Made by a program: the position numbers and the translations under genes
Assembly: GCF_004210375.1 (NCBI RefSeq)
Contig: NC_134834.1
Coordinates: 142,943,009-143,007,008 of the forward strand
Direction: 5' to 3'
Origin: Tachypleus tridentatus
Lineage: Eukaryota > Arthropoda > Merostomata > Xiphosura > Limulidae
Length of the DNA stretch: 64,000 nucleotides
Shown here: positions 39,570 to 52,203 of the stretch, one piece after another
Numbering within the stretch: the stretch's first letter is position 1
Layout of the letters: each line of letters begins with the position of its first letter
The notes under the pieces: model-generated
The model's database searches: none
What the model saw: only the letters and a program-made list of their open reading frames with translations
Told to the model about the DNA's origin: nothing

Positions 39570-41600
39570 AATTTGAAAAATCAAAGGTATGCGAATAGAG
39601 CTTACAGAAAAGACAAAAAGAACGGTCTTCAAAATCATGTTAGGTACATAAATCTGAGTTTATACCTCGCACCAATGCATGCTCTGAGCTTCATATTGAA
39701 CAATGTAGCCGTTTGTTCCATTGAGGTAAAACATACATCTACATTTCTTCAAATTATTTTTGGAATGTTCTGTTTCTTCTCTAAGAAACTGTAAAGTATT
39801 TAATCAAATGACATTTGACAAGAAGGTATAATTGATGCTGTTTCTACACTTTCATATCCGCCGAGGGAGATGTACGACGTTCCGCATGGTTTCCATTAAA
39901 GAAGACAACACCCACACAAGAAGAAGTGATACAAAGCCATATTAGGAAGCAAAACAGTAGCAAAGAAGATAGCAAGTTTCAAACTTGTGACATAATAAAT
40001 ATTTATGTGGTATCTTATGGTACCGTAAAAAATTGTGTTTAATATTGTGTTAGGGTTAGAACTTCGTGGGTAATTAATTGTGTGAAATGGTAAATTATGT
40101 GGATAGTGTTGTGGTGTGGTAAATTTTCACTGAGACAGTAGTTACGCAATAAGTGTTATTACCACATTTATTTCATTTTATCGAATATCTTAAAGTTAAT
40201 TACAGGTGAAAGCCCCAGAGAGCACAGTAGTTGATTTAGAACTGGAGATGTTGCCGGTAAGATGGTGGTCAAGTTGAGAAGCCATTTCAATATGTAATGA
40301 TTCGAACATATTTTTGGTAATAAATTAATCTGAGAGGTCACATTCAATGTGTAATGACTGTGGGAAAAGCTAGAGATTTAATCACATTTCATATATTCCT
40401 TTTTTGCTTTTGTTAGTGTTTTGTTTTTGTTAGAATTTAATTCTACTTTAATATATATTTTTGTTTCAGTTTACTATATATTTAGAAATGTATAACGTAT
40501 ATTGTCAAATGTGTATTGCGCAATTGTTCTAAAAATTTGTAGAAGATTCTCAAATGTAAGAAACAACAGTGTTTCACGAAAGTACTAACGTATCAACAAA
40601 TATTGTTACCAAACGAGCTGTCAAGAATGTCACCTTAAAGTTTGAAACTCGACACACCGAGAGACATTTGTACATGATGTTGCTGGTCTGCTACAGTCAG
40701 TATACTTAATATAAGCCTCAGAAGCTATAATTGTGACAAATGCTTATTAATCGGAAAACTAGAGACATTTGATCAGGAAAGATTATAGATTTCGAACATT
40801 ACACATTTCATTAAATTAACTTAGGACTTTAATCCTTCTACGAGGATAATATATATTTTCGTATTCCCGATAAGTGAAGTGAATCAACATTAAAGTAATT
40901 TGCGCCTCGTGAACCATCGATATAATACAGTTTCAGACCAAATGGGAAACTCAGTATTGTTTGTAAGTGTGTAAAACTTTTGTATATAAATCATTATTTG
41001 TAATAACTGTTATTATAAATTGTATTATTGTTTGTATATCAAAATATATTTCTATTAAGAAAGAAAACTGTGTGTATCAATCTTCTTGGCAAATATAATA
41101 AATTTGTTACATGTCGACATTCAATTAACTTTTAAGCTCAAAGTTTGAAATCGTAACACATATAATAATATTAAATTAAAGACTCGTCCTAGATATATTA
41201 CAACACCTAACGTTAGTTGATATCTTACGTCATAATAGGCAGAGCAATGTGTCAGATCCTGTTGTTTATTAAAAGTCGAGCACCTGTAGAAGACTTCGGT
41301 AATTGAGCCAAATGCTTGTGTATTAATTTTTAAAAAACTGTCGTGATAACCCAAATAAATAACTTAATATAAATACGAGTACTCATGTTAAAAGCCTGAA
41401 TAATTACTTATTTTAGTTATTGTTAATCACTGTTTTGCTTGTAATTCATTTTTATTTGCTGTGTTTTGTAAACATTTTCATAAAACATTCACTTTTACTA
41501 CTAGTTTTTTTTTACATTAGTTCATATTGTGTGCTTGAATAATGAACATTTTGTTTTCTATAAACTTTCGTACAGAATAGTTTAATTAGTGTGCAACATC
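39570..41600. other. Intergenic or far upstream, no gene seen
   Basis: A sequence at 40450-40525 resembles 27962-28033. The rest is unique and AT-rich. Confidence 0.4.
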
Positions 41601-41826
41601 TAATATAATGCTTTATACAGTCAGATTAATACAATGCTTTATACAGTCAGATTAATATAATGCTTTATACAGTCAGATTAATATAATGCTTTATACAGTC
41701 AGATTAATATAATGCTTTATACAGTCAGATTCATATAATGCTTTATACAGTCAGATTAATACAATGCTTTATACAGTCAGATTAATATAATGCTTTATAC
41801 AGTCAGATTAATATAATGCTTTATAT
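41601..41826. repeat. 26-bp tandem repeat, about 8.5 copies
   Basis: The unit, taataatgctttatacagtc plus agatta in rotation, is nearly identical in all copies. A few single changes (acaatg for ataatg, attcat for attaat) recur, implying recent expansion. Confidence 0.97.
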
Positions 41827-41837
41827 TTAGTGTACGT

Positions 41838-42130
41838 TACTTCTTCTCAACCGCTAGTCGCACCACCTTCAAAATTCTGCCACGCGACACGACTCGCTCT
41901 CGAGGTTTACGTAACGATAAAAACTTTAACCCTACCCCTTGGCGAACCCGGACATTTCCCGGAAATATCTTCTAACCTGCTGGGCTTACCAACTTCTAAG
42001 TGGTATTAAACGAATTGTCTCGGCCCCGAGGTTAGCATAAAGATAAAACTTTTCACACAACGCTTTGGGAGACTCATAGAATTTCGCGAAAACACTATTT
42101 CAGGAATCCCGTGAAACTGTGTCCCATATT
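41838..42130. repeat. GC-richer diverged tandem repeat, period about 119 bp
   Basis: taacgataaaaactttaacc near 41911 and taaagataaaacttttcaca near 42031 mark equivalent points. Flanking words (ctcgaggttta / ccgaggttag; acatttcccggaaatat / gaatttcgcgaaaacac) keep the same order. Two full units and part of a third are present. Confidence 0.65.
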
Positions 42131-42846
42131 TGGTATTGATTTATATTAAGAGCAAGTAGATAAATAGGCCTACTAATTACCATTCGTAAGTTGGTTAAGA
42201 CATTGAATTTGCTTTGAATATGTTAACATTGTTGAACAATAATAATAATCTATAGAGTAAAGATGGATTATTTACTGTTGCGTTGCTGGAATTGTTTTTG
42301 AGTGTTATCTAACACTTTGCTCTTTTTTTACCCTGAAAAGAAAACGAAACAAATGTCATTTCTAACCGCTTTAATGACGCTAAATTGTTTATTCTCTGGA
42401 ATCGCTAATAAAAAAAATCTCAAATTTCAACGACTCTCCCGTGACGACACGCCATGTTCGTCTTTTCTCTCTCTATCTTTGAACTGAACATTGAACATTC
42501 ATTGTTCTAAGGTGTGATATTTCATTTCGCTTCATAAGTTCTGTTCCATATTTCGTCTAATATTCTTCGATTTTTTCACATTGTCTTAGGGTAAAAGGGT
42601 TGGGCGTGCCCGAGTTGTTTGTTCCCGGACTTTGAATTCACTAAAGCAGTAGGTGCGCTAACACTAATGAGGACATATATTCAAGTCCTATTTCATGCTG
42701 CCTTTCTTTTATTATATCAGTTCAAAATTGAAGATGGCTATGGGCTTACAGCCCTAGCGTCATTTTGAAAGAAACAAAAGCCGTTGACCATTTTTATTCT
42801 CAATGTAAATCTAGTTTATTAAACTTACTTTTCCATGCATATTTCT
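42131..42846. other. No gene seen
   Basis: The short plus-strand ORF at 42302-42487 has no recognisable features. Confidence 0.4.
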
Positions 42847-42939
42847 CCCCCGCTGGTACAGCGGTAAGTCTACGGATTTACAACGCTAAAATAAAGGGGT
42901 TCGATTCCCCTTGATGTAGTTTTACTGTAACAAAACACC
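42847..42939 (+). mobile_element. SINE-B (type 2), shortened
   Basis: ccgctggtacagcggtaagt, ggatttacaacgctaaaat, B box ggggttcgattcccc. Part of the tail body is deleted. Confidence 0.75.
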
Positions 42940-43089
42940 TTGCATATTTAAGTGATATATATGCAACTGTAAGAATGTTTCCACATACACTTTTAATAAT
43001 ATTCACATTATTATTGTGCACAGGACAATAATTTGACGAAGATTACGTATCGTCAAAAATTTAATAAACAATTATTTTCATATAATACT

Positions 43090-43346
43090 GTTCCGGCATG
43101 GCTAGGTGGTTAGGAGCTCGAGTCGTAATCTGAGGGTCACGGGTTCGAATCCCCGTCAATCAGGCGCGGTGGCATTATAATGTAACTATCAACCCCACTA
43201 TTCGTTAGTAAAAGAGAAGCCCAAGAGTTGGCGGTGGGTGGTGATGACTACCGGCCTTCCTTTTAGTCTTACACTGCTAAATCAGAGACAGCTAGCGCAG
43301 ATAGCCCTCGTGTAGCGTTGCGCGAAATTCAAAGACAAACAAACAC
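43090..43346 (+). mobile_element. SINE-A, full length, 8-bp target duplication
   Basis: ataatact at 43082-43089 and 43347-43354. A deletion after the B box removes the caaacatgctcgccctttca segment. Confidence 0.93.
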
Positions 43347-43359
43347 ATAATACTTATGT

Positions 43360-43791
43360 TTTGGTTTGATGTCCTTAGAAAGATGTTTTATGCAAAACAG
43401 TCACGAACGATGAAAGTAATTCTTTCAGTACTGCAAATTTGATCAGATATCGTGCGATGTAAAAATATACAGAATATGCTGACATTTTAGTGAGGATTGT
43501 GTTGTACTGTAGATTTACTGGTTGGAGACATGACTTGTATTTTAATAATCGGGTTTGTCACGAATCAGCATCAAAACAGAAAAATGCAGTATCACCTAAT
43601 CACAAAGGGCTTTGTTGTTTTTGTTTGTGTTTTGCTAACTGTATTATTACAAGTTGGGCTGTGTTTTGCATCATCGATTATGTTGCAATGCTTTCTGAAA
43701 AACAAATCCGGGAAATTTCTTTCGTCACGCGCCTTCCGTGTATGAGTAACTTATTAAAAAGCAATAAAAAATGTTAAAACTTCTCTCTTGA
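43360..43791. other. No gene recognised
   Basis: Two overlapping plus-strand ORFs (43490-43777 and 43497-43745) contain hydrophobic stretches but match nothing I know. Confidence 0.35.
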
Positions 43792-43919
43792 TTTGTTTAT
43801 TTGCTTAAAATTAAGCACAAAACTATACAATGGATTATCTGTGCTCTGCCAATCACGGGTATCGAAACCTGTTTTTAAGCGGTGTGAGCCACATACGTAC
43901 CGCTCTGCCACTGGGGAGG
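43792..43919 (-). mobile_element. SINE-B (type 1)
   Basis: tgctctgccaatcacgggta, tcgaaacctg, and head ending taccgctctgccactgggg. Confidence 0.85.
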
Positions 43920-44639
43920 AACATTTTCTCTCTTGTTTCTTAGTGAAACGACGAAAATTCTAAACAATGTGATATCATTTATATCTCCAGTGCGTTTCAT
44001 ATCCACCAAAAACGTTTCATTTAGCAGAGAAGGCCGTTTTGGAACATTAACATGCCGAAATTAAAACTAGAACCAATTAAACATAATAAACTTGGGGAAT
44101 CAAACTGTGGTGACGCTAGTGTTTCTCCATGAAATTATCAGTTTTCACAATGTCTTCCACTTTTACTGAAATAAAACATAACCATCGTCATCTAGCTTAA
44201 CCCTTTATGGTTTAGTCTCCACATAAAACTTTCTATAAAATTTTCAAAAAAGTCAAGTCTTTGTTTCATCAGATCATAGTATTTTGTCCTGTTCGTTCTT
44301 TCAAGTGTTGTGTTATGTCGGAAAGTTTAAATGTTTTACCCTCACATGTAAAATACAGAGGTTCTGGATTGCTCTTTCTTCACGTATTTGTATATTCTTT
44401 TGTGTTTCTGAGAGTATATTAAATCAGTTCGATGCGGAAGTACTTTAAAATTTCACGTTTTAAAGATTAAAACCGTCGGACTTTGAACTCGAAGTTCCAG
44501 TAAAATAATATATTTTAAGCTTTGGTTATATCGTGCTAAACTATGTCCCTAATCTTAAATCGGTAAACTAGATCGAAGCCAGTTACTCAGCTTTACCTAC
44601 CACAACCTCTTGAGGCGTTCCAGTCGAGAAGTGAGATAC

Positions 44640-44765
44640 AACCGTCACTTTTTTAATGCTATCACAGTTCAGAGTGCTGAGCAAATTTTATTCGATATCG
44701 ATAGGCGGCCTGTAGACCCTCGGATTGACAGCCCAGCGTGCTAACTACTAGCTCTCTAGTGGTCC
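44640..44765 (-). mobile_element. Possible SINE-C or other tRNA-like relic
   Basis: ccctcggattgacagcccag followed by cgtgctaactactag reads on the minus strand as a tRNA-like anticodon arm and A box. The rest is degraded. Confidence 0.3.
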
Positions 44766-44855
44766 AAGTTTTTACAAAATGTAGTGTTGAATTTTTTACA
44801 TTTTTGTTAAGTAATCATATGTGCGTGAGTTTCAATGTTTAATTCCTTTTACCTG

Positions 44856-44946
44856 TTCCCTGGTGGTTCAGGGATAAGCTCAAAGATTTATAACACAAAA
44901 ATGAAACCACTGCATATTTTAAGCTCAACAACAATACAAAAAGCCA
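44856..44946 (+). mobile_element. Possible diverged SINE-B
   Basis: ctggtggttcagggataagc, agatttataacac, aatgaaaccactgc and ttaagctcaacaac follow the family's order loosely. Confidence 0.3.
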
Positions 44947-45591
44947 ATAATATTCCCCTTTACATTAAACAAACTTTTTAGCTATGTTGGAACTTGCGAA
45001 GTTCTTTTGATGGTGGTATTCGGATATTACTTCAATTAGCTCAACTGAAACAGAAATGTTGGATACGACAACCAAGTTTAAAAGCGAAATGTATCGTTAC
45101 GAACACACGTAGCAGCAGATCATGTCATGTTAGTTCATTCAAATTATAGACGTCACTACAGGTCGTTGTTCTACATTTCATAGATGTTTGTTCCGTAGCA
45201 GAACTAACGCCCTGTGAAAACTATTAAGATATATTTTATAACATTACGCAACATTAAGAAGTGTTTATCTGATGTTCTTCAGCAAAACTTTGAACTCATA
45301 AAAAAAGAATCTAAAAAATCCTCGACTGATAACAAAAATAGAGACGTGTCTCACGTACAATAATACATTATTGTACTAAAGTCAATCGGGAATATATATA
45401 TATTTGTTTTACTATTTCATTCATAATTCATGTGAAACAAATAAAAGAAAAAGCTCGATTTCTTAAATTCCGTTTACATTGCTTGTCAGTATAATGAATC
45501 ATTAGTTAAAAACTGATAAACCATCACCAAGTATCATCAGATTGAACAGGAATATTACAAAAATGACGTTTTGCAAGAACTTCTTAAAGAC

Positions 45592-45740
45592 ACACGTGGC
45601 TCAGTGGAAAGTCTGAGGGCTTATAACGCTAAAAATCGGGTTTCGATACTCTTTTCCAACAAAGCACGGATAATTTATATTGTAGATTGCCACTTATGTG
45701 CAACAAAATCATATTCCAAAAGCAAACATAGAGGTTTCAT
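45592..45740 (+). mobile_element. SINE-B, diverged
   Basis: acgtggctcagtggaaagtc, agggcttataacgctaaaaa, tcgggtttcgatactc, then a decayed tail. Confidence 0.6.
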
Positions 45741-45782
45741 TTTTAACTACAGGTTTACTGAGAATAAAAACCAACCAAATGA

Positions 45783-46480
45783 GAATATTTTACACTGTTA
45801 CAAGGATGACTATAATCCAGCCTTCATACCAGAACAAACAATATTTTACAGTGTTACAAGGATGGCCATAATCCAGCCTTCATACCAGAACAAATAACAT
45901 TTTACACTGTTACAAGGATGGCCATGATCCAGCCTTCATACCAGAACAAACAATATTTTACAGTGCTACAAGGATGGCCATAATCCAGCCTTCATACCAG
46001 AACAAATAACATTTTACACTGTTACAAGGATGACTATAATCCAGCCTTCATACCAGAACAAACAATATTTTACAGTGTCACAAGGATGGCCATAATCCAG
46101 CCTTCATACCGGAACAAACAATATTTTACAGCGTTATTACAAAGATGACCATAATCAAGCCTTCATACCAGAACAAGTAATGTTCCAGAGTGCTAAAAGA
46201 ACGACCATAACGAACCCTTCATAGCACAACAAAGAATGTCCTACAGTGCTGCAAATTACCGTAATCAAACCTCCATACCAAAACAAAGGTATACAGTGAT
46301 ACAAGACCGACCATAATCCATTGCAGAACATATAATATTGATATTCTACACTTTTAATCTTTGACAACAATCACGCCTTGATGTCAGAACAAACAATATT
46401 CTACAACGTTGAAAGACTGATCATAGTAAAGCCATAATGCCAAAAAACAAAGAACCTACTGTGTTACAAAGAAGACCATA
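45783..46480. repeat. 56-bp minisatellite, about 12 copies, decaying towards high coordinates
   Basis: The unit runs atattttacagtgttacaag, gatggccataatccagcctt, cataccagaacaaaca. Copies from 45785 to about 46160 are near identical and exactly 56 bases apart. From 46160 to 46480 the same phrases persist with many changes and indels. Confidence 0.95.
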
Positions 46481-46489
46481 AGAAATCTT

Positions 46490-47200
46490 AGAAATATCTT
46501 TTAACCCAAGATATAGTCTTATTACCCCATCACGAATTCTACAAAAGTCAAGTAAGCATAATGTTACCAGTCAACAATAAAAGTCTCACCCCAAGATCCT
46601 CTTATGCTATAGAGAAATCATGGAAAAAAAGATTTTTGTTTTATCACCAACACACAACAACAATTGAAACTGAATAATCTAATTTTAAGCAAAACCTCTC
46701 TTAAAACATGTAAAAAGAAAAGTTAACATCAACCTTTCTAAAAATAAAACTCAATCTCTAATTTAGCATGGAAATCAAAGGCATCAAAGAAAAGTCCAAA
46801 TAAAACTTTTTATAAGAAAGTATAAAGGAAGATCACAGAGAACTGAGATTTACACGTAGAAATGAACTTGACCTTCGAAGGGGACGATTGACGGCCCCTG
46901 AAGAGTACAACTCACTTTCATCATTAATAATATTGCAGAAAAGCATCTACTTTAAACACTAAACTATCAAAATAAACCCAGACAGAAAGTTAGAAAATAT
47001 GTTAGCGCAATCTTTAAACAAACAAAAACTGACGCTGTAAAAAAAATATATCATTAACCTCCCAAAGTTTCACCTCAGTAAACCTCAAACCACAGATCGG
47101 AGAAAAGGTCTTGCCTACGTAATAACTCCTGCCATTTAAAAGCCAGCTTTAATAACCTTTAAAAGACAGTAATAATAACATCAAGTTTTAAATCTATCTA
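46490..47200. other. No feature seen
   Basis: A-rich strand with no recognised pattern. Confidence 0.4.
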
Positions 47201-47470
47201 TGGGCCCGGCATGTCTAGGTGGCTGATGCATTTGACTCCGAGGGTCGCAGGTTCGCATCCTCGTCACACCAAACATGCTTGTCCTATCAGCCGTGGGGGT
47301 GTTATAATGAGATGGTCAGTCCTACTATTCGTTGATAAAAGAGTAGCCCAAGAGTTGGCGGTGGGTGGTGATGACCAGCTGCCTTTCTTTTAGTCGTACA
47401 CTGCAAAATTAGGGACGACTAGCATAGATAGTCCTCGTGTACCTTTGCGTGAAATTCAAATCAAATCCAA
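47201..47470 (+). mobile_element. SINE-A, full length
   Basis: gggcccggcatgtctaggtg head with a deletion in the anticodon arm (gactccgagg), then body and tail. Confidence 0.9.
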
Positions 47471-47931
47471 TTAACCGCAATTAACCTCAAGTTCAAAATC
47501 CAAAAATAATAATTATTACAGGACAACGAAATATCATTGGAAATAGTGGACATTTCAAAAACAAAAAAAATTCTCATGAGTAATTTTCCTACCAAATAAA
47601 AAGCAGGTCCAACACAAACAAAATTATTTCACCACATAAAAACCTGCACAAAGACATACAATTCACAGTTGAAAACTAAAATAATTACATGATTAAATTT
47701 TTAAACATTAACATCATAAAATAGCCCCAAGCTTTAACATTAAACTTCTTATAAAATCACGTAAGTAGAAATTAATAAAAATGATTTTCTAATCTGGTAA
47801 TCTATGAATAGCTAGGCACTATAAAAAGCCTTCTAAATTTAGTGTACACTATATGCATCCCAGAAAACATCGTTGAAGAAATTGCACATTTAATTCAGTG
47901 CGTTACTAACGTAAATCAATTCCTTACTACA

Positions 47932-48127
47932 GTAGTTTGTTTTGAATTTCGCGAAAGCTACACTAGGGCTATCTGCACTAGCCGTCCATAATTTAGCAGT
48001 GTAAGACTAGAGAAAAAGCAGCTAGTCATCACCACCCACCGCCAACTCTTGGGCTACTCTTTTACCAACGAATAGTGGGGTCCCTAAGATTACGAGTCGA
48101 GCGACTTAACTATCTGGCCACTACGGA
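47932..48127 (-). mobile_element. SINE-A with large internal deletion
   Basis: The body is normal up to cgaatagtgggg. It then jumps to tccctaagattacgagtcga in the tRNA head. About 80 bases, including the B box, are gone. Confidence 0.88.
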
Positions 48128-48129
48128 AG

Positions 48130-49306
48130 TTACACAAACTATTAAGGAATTAAAAAAAATTAATAAAGAAAATAAAACACACCACAAAATAAAAGAAACC
48201 TAACCACTTGCACTATTATATACATATAAAATATTAATATATCTATATCAGAATTTAGGAAAATAATAGCACATAAATATTACAATCACATAACAACTAG
48301 ATTCATTATAATCACTGGAATGGAAATCAAACACGTCAAGGAAACTTTATAACTAATCCATCTGAAAACGTTTGCACAATATTTTACATAGGTGAAACTG
48401 GACGTAACTTGAAAATTAGGTGGAGAAACTCCTAAAATTCCCTTAACACTTCCATGAATATATGAACAGAATGTCACTATAATAAATTATGAGTCTGACG
48501 TTAACAGAAAAAAAATCATAGAAACTTTATTCATAAAACTGAACATTCCCATAACTAGGAAATATCCAGACATATCTCTATAACTTTATGATTGTTGTTT
48601 CGTTAAATATTTATAACCTTATGTACCTATTCGCCAAAATTTATTGGCTTTTGTCAATTTTTTTCTGCTAAGCTGCAAATAAAAAATATGTCAATTCACG
48701 CCGATTAAAATTGTACTTTTGACTAACAGATGAAGGCACAACACCAACTATTTAAGATATGATGACAGTAGTTATCTCTGACAGTAATACTCATGGTTTT
48801 TCCTGAGGAATTATTTACTTGTCTACAGACATTTAGAGTTGAAATATATTTCAGTTCTCGGGATTTGCCGAAAATATCTCTATAAATATCCAGTTTTAGC
48901 TCACACTACCAGTATTGCATAGTGCTGCTCTCAAAGAAGTAATAACTTTAGTTTCCCCTAGCAACACTCAACAAACGTCTTTATAGTTTGGTCTGAGAAA
49001 TTGAATTTGCAAGCGACAAAAGTTCCCAGAAGATCCAGGTGGCTCAAAAGTAAGTTTGAGGACTTATAAAGCAAAAATTAAGCATTTTATTAGGTCTGAG
49101 TCAAATACTGTTTATTTTGTTAAACGTTTAAGAAAGTCTGTGTATTGAGTCTTATTCAAATATATTTTATATCTTTAAGTATTTGGCAAACTGTAACTAG
49201 CACACGAATTAAAATTTTAAAAACGACATGAAAAAATTATAAATGGTTATCACTTTCTAATGAAGGTTTTACCTAACCTACGTATTGCAATTAAAATATT
49301 TCTAAT
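48130..49306. other. No gene seen; faint SINE-B trace
   Basis: Around 49030-49100, caggtggctcaaaagtaagt and aggacttataaagcaaaaat faintly follow the SINE-B head. The rest is unique. Confidence 0.35.
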
Positions 49307-49808
49307 GTCAGCCCCAGTTAAAAGTAAGTTAAGTTAAATTCAGTAACTGGGTGATGTTTGTGCTTAAGTAACTCTACTGTCAGTCCCAAATAAAGGTAAG
49401 TTAAGTTAGATTCAGTGACTGGGCGATGTTTGTGCTTAGGTAACTCTAGTGTCGGTCTTAAGTGGAAATAAGTCGAGTTAGACTCGGTGACTGGAAGATG
49501 TTTGTGGTTAGGTAACTGTATTGTCAGCCCCAAGTAAAGTAATTCAAGTTAGATTCAGTGATTGGAAGATGTTTGTGATTAAGTAGCTCTACTGTCAGTC
49601 TTAAGTGAAGATAAGCCGAGTCAGATTCATTAACTGGGTGGTGTTCGTAGTTAGGTAACTCTACTGTTAGTCCTAAGTAATGGTAAGTCGAGTTATATTC
49701 AGTGACTGGATGATGTTCGTGGTTAAATAACTCTACTGTCAGTCCTAAGTAAGATAAGTCGAGTTATATTCAGTGACTGGGTGATGTTTATGGTTAGGTA
49801 ACTCTATT
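49307..49808. repeat. 72-bp minisatellite, seven copies
   Basis: gtcagtcctaagtaaag, then ttcagtgactgggtgatgtt, then gtggttaggtaactctact. Starts at 49307, 49379, 49451, 49523, 49594, 49666 and 49738. Because 72 is a multiple of 3, the minus strand shows a 24-residue repeat ORF, which I regard as incidental. Confidence 0.95.
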
Positions 49809-49809
49809 G

Positions 49810-50583
49810 TATGAAATACACATTAGAATTTCAGCTTACATTTCTGGAACTTTTATTGCGAAATGTATATAAAAATACATTCACAGTTTGGCATTATATG
49901 TTCAAAAATTTCTTTTTATGTGTGTTTAAAACGGATTTCATACCTGATAATTAAGTTATGGTAACTAATAGATTGAAATCATTCTGTTAAATCTCATCAT
50001 TCGCAATACATTTGAAAACGCCGAATATTTTTAATGTCATCTGCAAAAGTTACTGATTTAACATTAGTGTTATTAGTCAATGTAAACAAGAAGAAATAAA
50101 GTCCCAAGAATTGGTTTCTAAAGGAAAATGGTTTAGCTTGAATAAATTTCACTCATTTCGATCTTTGTCTTTCATCCATTCAGTTATAATCGCAAAAAAC
50201 AGTCCTTACCCAATCCACAACCAATGAGATTTGTATAGCTAATCTTTTGTTTGGTGTTTTATCAAATGATTTTTTAAAATATAGGTATTCTAATTTCCCA
50301 GCATTTTCTTCGTCCAGATAACATTTAATGTCCTTCATGATATTGTTCGAAGGTGGCTCAAAGCGCACAAAACCGATTCTTTCTTGACCCGAACCTTCAC
50401 CAGTTTGACTCGTATTTTTCTAAGCACTTCTCCTTCGATATCAGTACAGTAATTCCATATTGCACTTTTCAATGTTTGGGCTAAAATGTAACAAAACATC
50501 TTTCAGACTACTTGAGAAGCTCATACCATCCCCAGTCCAGGTTGGTGTCACACTGAAAGATGGCTCAATCTGAAATTAGGTCT
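49810..50583. other. No gene seen
   Basis: The minus-strand ORF at 50180-50368 (with DIKCYLDEENAGKLEYLY) has no family I can name. Confidence 0.35.
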
Positions 50584-50866
50584 CAGTTTGTTTGTTTATT
50601 TTTGAATTTTGAGCAAAACTACACGAGGGCTATCTGCACTAGCCGTCCCTAATTTAATAGTGTAAAACTAGAGGGAAGGCAGCTAGTCATCACCATCCAC
50701 TGTCAACTCTTGGGCTACTTTTTTATCAACGAATGGTGAGATTGACCGTAACTTTATAAATCACCCAAAGCTGAAAGGGTGAGCATGTTTGGTGTGACAG
50801 GGATTCAAACCCGCGACCCTCGGATCACGAGTCGAGAGTCTTAACCACCTGGCCATGCCAGACCCA
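50584..50866 (-). mobile_element. SINE-A, full length
   Basis: gtttgtttgtttatttttga tail to ggccatgccagaccc head. Confidence 0.9.
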
Positions 50867-50869
50867 GTA

Positions 50870-51910
50870 GGATATTATAAGGAAGTGTGAAACATGGCTC
50901 AGTCCGATAGTAGAAAGAAGGGTAAAGAACGGTTTAATCTAATATTAGAAGAAATGGTTCAAGACAATGGGGTTTTCTGTGTAAAAATCACGCTTTATTT
51001 TTAAGATTAAATAGTTATCATTTGTACGTTACGTAAAATTTTTTGTTCTTGTAATTAAGTTTCTTCACGTATGTATGCTTATCAGATATCTCCTTTAGTC
51101 TTAGATACTCCTTTGACAATGAATCGCATAGCTCCACCCTCCCGCCCCAATAAAGAAGCAAAGAATAGAAACAAGAGATTCGAAAATTTAAGATGTTGGT
51201 AAAGGAATAACAGAATTTATATTTCAGGCTTAGTGTAACATATCAGGTTTAATTTACCGTTTACATTCTGCTATACAAAATTGTTAGCTCGAATACCCAT
51301 TATTTATGTCATACATTCGTGCGGACTTATTCAAGGGCAATCTGCCCCTACGTTTGAGTTGAGTTACTGGAAAGTTACAATCATACAACGAGATTTGACC
51401 GTGTCCCTTTTCGTCCTAAGAAGGCCAACAGAGTGCTGAGAGAGAGTTTTTTCTTTCTTTTTTTAGTAGTGGGATGCGATCGATGGATCCACAATCTGGA
51501 ACGTTCAACACTGAACCACATTTGTTCCTAGTCAGATTTCACTGAAACAATATACAATATTAGTTTGTTTAAAATATTTATTAAAGTCGTTTCATCTTTG
51601 TAAAAAGATGATTTGTCAATGGACACATTATATAAAACATATTTTCGATAATATAAGCGTTCTCAGAAAAATAAAAAATATGAAATATTTTCACTTATTA
51701 AAAATAATTTTTCAGTCGAAGTAATAACGAAAACTATAAACGCACAGTTTGAAGTTTTTCGAAATTTTCTTCGTAGAATTATTAATTGTTAACGTATCCT
51801 TTAATAATATCAATATAAAGAGGTTTCAGGTAGCAAAATAGAATAAGTTAAAAACGTAATTTCATATTGTACCTGCGCAATCTTCGAATAATATGAATTC
51901 CTATCACCGT
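50870..51910. other. No feature seen
   Basis: AT-rich with no recognised element. Confidence 0.4.
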
Positions 51911-51911
51911 A

Positions 51912-52150
51912 AGGCCAGGCATGTCCTAGTGGCTAACTTTTCGGGCTGCAGGTTGAAGGATTCAAGGCTAGCCACATGACATGGTTGAAAATACTACGCT
52001 TTTAACGTTGGGGACATTATAGAGGTGACAGTAAATCCCAATATTCACTTGAAAGAGCTCAATAGAACCATTTTGGCGGTGGGTACTGTTGGCTGGTTTC
52101 CTTTGCTCATGCTGAATGACGACAACATCTGAATTTCAGAGATCTCTAAT
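51912..52150 (+). mobile_element. SINE-C
   Basis: ggccaggcatgtcctagtgg, ctaacttttcgggctgcagg, acatggttgaaaatactacg, gtgacagtaaatcccaatat, ggcggtgggtactgttggct. The C family has its own middle section but shares the gacagt-aatccca-tattc phrase with SINE-A. Confidence 0.7.
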
Positions 52151-52203
52151 CCAACTGCTCGGTTTGAGGTTTCATATCTAGCTCTGCAAATTCATTTCGC
52201 ATT

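Noticed and set aside
43490..43777. Cys-rich small secreted or membrane protein
   Set aside because: Two overlapping frames are open, there is no signal for either and no homology I recognise. Insufficient evidence.
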